Shown here: piece after piece, positions 60,121 to 64,000 of the stretch | Numbering within the stretch: the first letter of the stretch is position 1 | Layout of the letters: every line of letters starts with the position of its first letter | Source of the DNA: an uncultured Eubacteriales bacterium | GTDB taxonomy: Bacteria; Bacillota; Clostridia; Oscillospirales; Acutalibacteraceae | Assembly (NCBI GenBank): GCA_900314355.1 | Contig: OMUY01000016.1 | Location: forward strand, 1 to 64,000 | Direction of reading: 5' to 3' | DNA length: 64,000 nt | Program-made: the position numbers and the translations under genes | The notes under the pieces: generated by a model | Databases searched by the model: none | The model's input: the letters and a program-made list of their open reading frames with translations, nothing else | What the model was told of the DNA's origin: nothing

Positions 60121-61125
60121 ATGGCTATGTTATTTGAAAACTACGACAGAAGAGTAGACAAGATAAACAAAGTTCTTGCCGAATACTCCATCTCCTCCAT
60201 TGAAGAGTGCAAGGATATTACTGCAGCTAAAGGAATCGACGTAGAGTCTATAGTAAGAGGCACTCAGCCTATCTGTTTCGATAACGCCGTATGGGCTTAT
60301 ACTGTAGGATGCGCTATCGCTATCAAAAAAGGCTGCGTAAAAGCCGCCGACGCCGCCGCGGCTATCGGCGAGGGACTTCAGTCTTTCTGCATTCCGGGCT
60401 CAGTCGCCGAAAACAGAAAAGTAGGTCTCGGACACGGCAATCTCGGAAAAATGCTCCTTTCGGAAGAAACAGACTGCTTCTGCTTCCTCGCCGGACATGA
60501 ATCGTTCGCGGCTGCCGAAGGCGCTATCAAAATCGCTCTCAACGCCAACAAAGTTCGTCAAAAGCCTTTAAGAGTTATACTCAACGGACTCGGAAAAGAT
60601 GCCGCTCAGATAATCTCCAGAATAAACGGCTTTACATATTGCAGAACTTCTTTCGATCCTTATACGGAGCAGGTTACGGTTACCGATACTATTCCTTATT
60701 CAAAGGGACCGAGAGCCGACGTAAAGTGCTACGGCGCGGACAACGTTCCCGAGGGCGTCGCGATAATGAAACTTGAGCATGTAAGCGTTTCAATTACCGG
60801 CAACTCAACAAACCCGACGCGTTTCCAGCATCCCGTTGCAGGCATCTACAAAAAATGGTGCAATGAAAACGGAATTAAATATTTCTCAGTCGCGTCAGGC
60901 GGCGGCACGGGCAGAACGCTTCACCCCGATAACATGGCTGCCGGTCCTTCCAGCTACGGCATGACGGACACTATGGGCAGAATGCACTCGGACGCGCAGT
61001 TTGCAGGTTCTTCTTCTGTTCCGGCACACGTAGAGATGATGGGTCTTATCGGTATGGGCAACAACCCGATGGTCGGCGCTACCGTTGCATGCGCTGTTGC
61101 CGTTCAGGAAGCTATGAGCAAATAA
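60121..61125 (+). CDS. GGGtGRT protein
   Basis: 334 residues. The name-giving motif SGGGTGRTLHPDN lies near residue 260. Other conserved stretches: GTQPICFDNAVWAYTVGCAI, VGLGHGNLGKMLLSEE, FLAGHESFAAAEGAI, and a C-terminal GMGNNPMVGATVACAVA. The family is found in anaerobic bacteria and archaea next to NifU-like scaffolds, and its reaction is unknown. GGAGGAAGGAG precedes ATG. The two genes clearly form one transcription unit. Confidence 0.9.
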   Translation: MAMLFENYDRRVDKINKVLAEYSISSIEECKDITAAKGIDVESIVRGTQPICFDNAVWAYTVGCAIAIKKGCVKAADAAAAIGEGLQSFCIPGSVAENRKVGLGHGNLGKMLLSEETDCFCFLAGHESFAAAEGAIKIALNANKVRQKPLRVILNGLGKDAAQIISRINGFTYCRTSFDPYTEQVTVTDTIPYSKGPRADVKCYGADNVPEGVAIMKLEHVSVSITGNSTNPTRFQHPVAGIYKKWCNENGIKYFSVASGGGTGRTLHPDNMAAGPSSYGMTDTMGRMHSDAQFAGSSSVPAHVEMMGLIGMGNNPMVGATVACAVAVQEAMSK

Positions 61126-61161
61126 TTTCTGCTTATAACCGAATTAAAATAAAATAAAAAA

Positions 61162-61196
61162 TTCCGTTCCTTTTATGGGAGCGGAAATTTTTTTAT
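61162..61196 (+). terminator. Terminator after the GGGtGRT gene
   Basis: TTCCGTTCC / GGGAGCGGAA stem with one bulge, then ATTTTTTTATG. Confidence 0.75.
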
Positions 61197-61203
61197 GTAT
61201 ATT

Positions 61204-63135
61204 TTACATCAGGCTGCTGATAAGCTCTGAAAATTTTGCCGGATCTTCTATCTGAAGACCGCCGATAAGTCTCGCCTGCATATAGAGAAGCTCTGTGTAT
61301 TCCTTTAGCTTATCGTCGTCGAGAGAAGAAAGTTTTTCCGCAACGGGGTGGCTTTCGTTTATCTCAAGAACCGTGTCGGCTTTGACCTTCTCCGAATCGG
61401 GCATCTGATTTAATACCTTTTCCATCTCGCTTGATATCATTCCCTTCGATGTGAGACAAGCGGGATATTTCGCCAGTGAATCGGTGAATCTCACTTCGCT
61501 GACCTTGCCGTCGAGGAATCCTTTCATTTTGTCGAGCAAATCCTTTGAATCCTCATTTTTCTTCTTCAGAGCCTCTTTTTCTTCGTCTGTTTCGAGGTCG
61601 AGACTGTCCGACGCCACATTCTTGAACTGCTTGGAGTCATAATCTCTTATCATCTGAAGGGCAAATTCGTCAATGTTGTCTGTAAGATAAAGAATTTCAT
61701 ATCCCTTGTCGAGAACTTTCTGAGTCTGAGGCAGAGCCTCCGCTTTCGCGACTGTTTCTCCGCAGGCGTAATATATATCTTTTTGACCTTCCTTCATTCT
61801 CGAAACGTACTCTTTGAAAGTCGTGAGCTTTTTCTCGTTGGAAGATGTGAATAAAACGAGGTCCTGAAGCTTGTCCTTGTTCATTCCGTAGCTTTCGTAA
61901 AGTCCGTATTTTATCTGCATGCCAAACGACTTCCAGAATTTTTCGTAAGTTTCTCTGTCGTTTTCAAGCATAGAGGCAAGTTCGTTTTTGATTTTTTTCT
62001 CGATTGCGTTTGCGATGACTTTTACCTGATGGTTCTGCTGTAAAGTTTCTCTTGAAAGATTTAAGGAAAGGTCAGATGAATCTACGAGTCCTCTGACGAA
62101 GCTGAAATAATCAGGCAGCATTTCCTTGCACTTATCCATAATCAGGACGCCGTTGGAATAAAGCTGAAGACCTTTTTCAAAATTCTTTGTGTAATAATCG
62201 TACTGCGGATGAGACGGTATGAATAAAAGGGAATCGAACGTTGCCGCTATTCCTTCGGTTTTGAAGTGAATGGTTTTCAGAGGATTTTCGTAATCGTAGA
62301 ATTTCTCGTGATAAAAATTGTTGTAATCTTCGTCGGTCAGTTCGTTTTTGTTTTTCCTCCAAATGGGAACCATGGAGTTTATCGTCTCTTCTTCGACTAC
62401 TGTCTTGTATTCGGGCTCTTTGTCTTTGCTTTCGTCGGAATTTTCGCTCTCCTGTTTTTCTTCATCCGATTTTTCATCCTTTTCAACGGGTACTTGTTTT
62501 TCAACATCCATTTTAATCGGGAAAGAAATGTAGTCAGAATATTTCCTGATTATATTTTCGATTCTGTAAGTTTCAAGGTAATCAGAATATTTGTCTGTCT
62601 CCGTATCTTCTTTTAAATAAAGAGTGATAACTGTGCCGCATGAGTCTTTTTCCGCCGGCTCTACAGTATATCCGTCGGCGCCTTCCGACGTCCATAAGTT
62701 CGCCTCATCCGAACCGTAAGCTTTTGACAGAACGGTTACTTTGTCCGCAACCATAAACGCGGAATAGAATCCCACGCCGAACTGTCCTATTATCTCCATC
62801 TCGTTTTTCTGTTGGTCTTCGCCGTTTTTGAAATCATAAGAACCCGATTTCGCTATTGTTCCGAGGTCTTTTTCAAGCTCTTCGGCAGTCATTCCTATTC
62901 CGTTATCGGTGATTTTTATAGTTCTTTTTTCCTTGTCAAGGTCTATCTTGATAAAGAAATCTTCCTTGTTCATTCCGACATTCTGGTCGGTCAGCGATTT
63001 AAAATAAAGCTTGTCTATCGCGTCCGACGCGTTTGAAATAAGTTCTCTCAAAAATATATCCTTGTTTGTGTAGACGGAATCAATCATCATATCGAGAAGT
63101 TTTTTTGACTCGGCTTTGAATTGTTTCTTTCTCAT
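61204..63135 (-). CDS. htpG: Molecular chaperone HtpG (Hsp90)
   Basis: 643 residues, full length. An ATPase of the GHKL type: RELISNASDAIDKL (Asn-Asp), ITDNGIGM, SGSYDFKNG, and GQFGVGFYSAFMVADKV as the lid. The middle domain has PIWRKNKNELTDEDY, YSNGVLIMD and the catalytic Arg in LNLSRETLQQN. A charged loop, lengthened here (about 215-240: EKDEKSDEEKQESEN...), joins the first two domains. It refolds client proteins under stress. A perfect CIRCE element sits between promoter and gene, so HrcA control is expected. Confidence 0.96.
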   Translation of the reverse strand: MRKKQFKAESKKLLDMMIDSVYTNKDIFLRELISNASDAIDKLYFKSLTDQNVGMNKEDFFIKIDLDKEKRTIKITDNGIGMTAEELEKDLGTIAKSGSYDFKNGEDQQKNEMEIIGQFGVGFYSAFMVADKVTVLSKAYGSDEANLWTSEGADGYTVEPAEKDSCGTVITLYLKEDTETDKYSDYLETYRIENIIRKYSDYISFPIKMDVEKQVPVEKDEKSDEEKQESENSDESKDKEPEYKTVVEEETINSMVPIWRKNKNELTDEDYNNFYHEKFYDYENPLKTIHFKTEGIAATFDSLLFIPSHPQYDYYTKNFEKGLQLYSNGVLIMDKCKEMLPDYFSFVRGLVDSSDLSLNLSRETLQQNHQVKVIANAIEKKIKNELASMLENDRETYEKFWKSFGMQIKYGLYESYGMNKDKLQDLVLFTSSNEKKLTTFKEYVSRMKEGQKDIYYACGETVAKAEALPQTQKVLDKGYEILYLTDNIDEFALQMIRDYDSKQFKNVASDSLDLETDEEKEALKKKNEDSKDLLDKMKGFLDGKVSEVRFTDSLAKYPACLTSKGMISSEMEKVLNQMPDSEKVKADTVLEINESHPVAEKLSSLDDDKLKEYTELLYMQARLIGGLQIEDPAKFSELISSLM

Positions 63136-63163
63136 TTTATATTTTATCTCCGATTGTATTTAT

Positions 63164-63190
63164 TTAGCACTCAATAAGTATGAGTGCTAA
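63164..63190. promoter_or_regulatory. CIRCE element (HrcA operator) of htpG
   Basis: TTAGCACTC, 9 bases, GAGTGCTAA: exact match to the CIRCE consensus, a few bases downstream of the -10 box and 29 bp before the htpG start. Confidence 0.95.
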
Positions 63191-63195
63191 AATAT

Positions 63196-63223
63196 ATTAT
63201 AGTTGTCGGTCAAAAAAAGTCAA
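63196..63223 (-). promoter_or_regulatory. Promoter of htpG
   Basis: Minus strand TTGACT (63218-63223), 16-bp spacer, TATAAT (63196-63201). The predicted start falls in or next to CIRCE. Confidence 0.78.
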
Positions 63224-63244
63224 TATTAAAATCATAAAATAAAA

Positions 63245-63284
63245 AAATTTTTCCCGGCAGAAAAATTTATACCGGGAAAAATTT
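63245..63284 (-). terminator. Terminator of the partial epimerase gene
   Basis: AAATTTTTCCCGG / CCGGGAAAAATTT, 13-bp stem, with a T-rich tract on the minus strand. Confidence 0.82.
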
Positions 63285-63290
63285 TATTTA

Positions 63291-64000
63291 TCAATATCTC
63301 AAACTGTTGTAAATCTTTGCGGCGAAATCTATCATCTTGTCGTGAAGAACAGTCGGCTCCTTCGGTTTTTCGTTTTCTTCTATCCATTTAACCATGGCGA
63401 AAAGCGAATCTTCCGGCTTCATCGGGTTGTAGTCTAAATCTCTGCGCGCTTTTTCTATTGAGAAGTTTCCGTTTTCGTCAAGCTTTCTTACGGCGTAAGG
63501 CGTGAGCAGCGGTTTCGATTTTTTATTTTTTTTGTAATACTGGTCAAGAATTACGGCGATGTTTTCAATCATGCCTTTTGAAATAATTATCGCGGGCGGC
63601 TTTCTGTTTTTTATCTCCGCCAAAACGTTAATAAACTGATTTATTGTGTAATAATATCCGCCAAGAATATACCATTCTCCGGGTCTGCCGTTGTCAATAG
63701 CCATTCTTGTCGCATGGGCTATATCTCTGACGTCTACGAAATTGTATCCTCCGAAATCCATTCCGACGTTGAACTGTCCCTTTAAATACATTCTGACCAT
63801 TACGCCTATGGCGGACACTTTGTAGTCGTATGGACCTGTACATGCCGTCGGCTGAAGACATACCGTTTCAAGACCGTTGTTGCCGTTATTCGCGATTACG
63901 AGATTTGTGGCGAGAGCTTTCGTTTTGGCGTAGTCGCCGTCAAGTAAAGTGGCGTTGAACTCTGTGTTTTCGTCCATAAGCTCGTTTCCGGGCAGAGCTT
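63291..64000 (-). CDS. NAD-dependent epimerase/dehydratase, 5' end outside the window
   Basis: About 235 C-terminal residues are visible and the frame runs off the window end (ALPGNELMDENTE is the first readable part). Extended SDR features: catalytic YAKTK (Tyr and Lys), LQPTACTGPYDY, FVDVRDIAHATRMAI, WYILGGYYYTINQF and FSIEKARRDLDYNPM. The N-terminal nucleotide motif must lie beyond 64000. Family members act on nucleotide sugars or dihydroflavonol-like substrates; specificity is not readable. A downstream ATG near 63977 is internal, not the start. Confidence 0.85.
   Translation of the reverse strand, partial: ALPGNELMDENTEFNATLLDGDYAKTKALATNLVIANNGNNGLETVCLQPTACTGPYDYKVSAIGVMVRMYLKGQFNVGMDFGGYNFVDVRDIAHATRMAIDNGRPGEWYILGGYYYTINQFINVLAEIKNRKPPAIIISKGMIENIAVILDQYYKKNKKSKPLLTPYAVRKLDENGNFSIEKARRDLDYNPMKPEDSLFAMVKWIEENEKPKEPTVLHDKMIDFAAKIYNSLRY

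Noticed and set aside
1..64000. tRNA, rRNA, CRISPR arrays, insertion sequences
   Set aside because: No cloverleaf 3' arms of the GTTCGAATC type in a foldable context, no spaced direct repeats and no transposase or terminal inverted repeats were seen by eye.

Overview
The window reads as one contiguous chromosomal segment of an anaerobic, low-GC Gram-positive bacterium of class Clostridia, most likely a gut Oscillospirales (Ruminococcaceae or Acutalibacteraceae type). The reasons are an Rnf complex in the clostridial order C-D-G-E-A-B with ApbE, NusG-II and Gx-transporter genes, dockerin-type EF-hand repeats, a NifU-like/GGGtGRT gene pair, a CIRCE element, AAAGGAGG-type ribosome sites, and many textbook TTGACA/TATAAT promoters. 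No rRNA, tRNA, CRISPR array, insertion sequence or origin was recognised.

Layout. 0.2-1.9 kb is a decayed stretch: a chimeric flavodoxin, a truncated LysR regulator and a broken aldo/keto reductase. 2-5.5 kb holds a class I amidotransferase, a secreted PHP protein and peptidase T. 5.6-11.9 kb is gltBD (glutamate synthase) behind a structured leader. 11.9-13.9 kb (minus) is a small lysis-like cassette: small ORF, sigma region-4-like protein, GH25 lysozyme with half a dockerin, holin. 14-21.6 kb is the apbE-nusG2-Gx-rnfCDGEAB operon. 21.7-28.2 kb holds a PnuC-type transporter behind a terminator-bearing leader, a gene remnant, a phosphoesterase, a DUF308 membrane protein and metF-metH. 28.4-35.4 kb (minus) holds a 43-residue peptide gene, a polar amino acid ABC transporter, the bioY-birA biotin unit with a clear BirA operator, mgtE with a long leader, and mscL. 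35.5-43.3 kb (plus) is a seven-gene run (glycosidase-like, PlsC, GH3, SDR, QueH, EEP, YitT). 43.3-51.4 kb (minus) holds an SCP2 protein with a histone-H1-like tail, a second small peptide gene, a dockerin protein, and the radC-patatin-GH38-rarA-isomerase run. 51.7-57.7 kb (plus) holds GH35, a TRIC-type channel, and asparaginase-cysteine desulfurase-thiI. 57.8-64 kb holds a second dockerin protein, the NifU-like/GGGtGRT pair, CIRCE-controlled htpG and a partial epimerase.

How it fits together. Energy conservation is ferredoxin-based through Rnf, with ApbE as the likely flavinyl transferase for RnfD and RnfG. Nitrogen is assimilated through GltBD. One-carbon and methionine metabolism runs through MetF plus a short cobalamin-dependent MetH. 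Sulfur transfer goes from the cysteine desulfurase to ThiI. Several glycosidases (GH3, GH35, GH38) lack signal peptides, which suggests that imported oligosaccharides are cleaved in the cytoplasm. Biotin is scavenged by BioY under BirA control.

The least conventional items are two free-standing, mutually similar small amphipathic peptide genes (28.5 and 44.1 kb), the pnuC leader, the mgtE leader with a 34-codon ORF, the sigma-like/lysozyme/holin cassette, and the SCP2/H1-like fusion. All calls come from reading the sequence by eye; no database search was possible.
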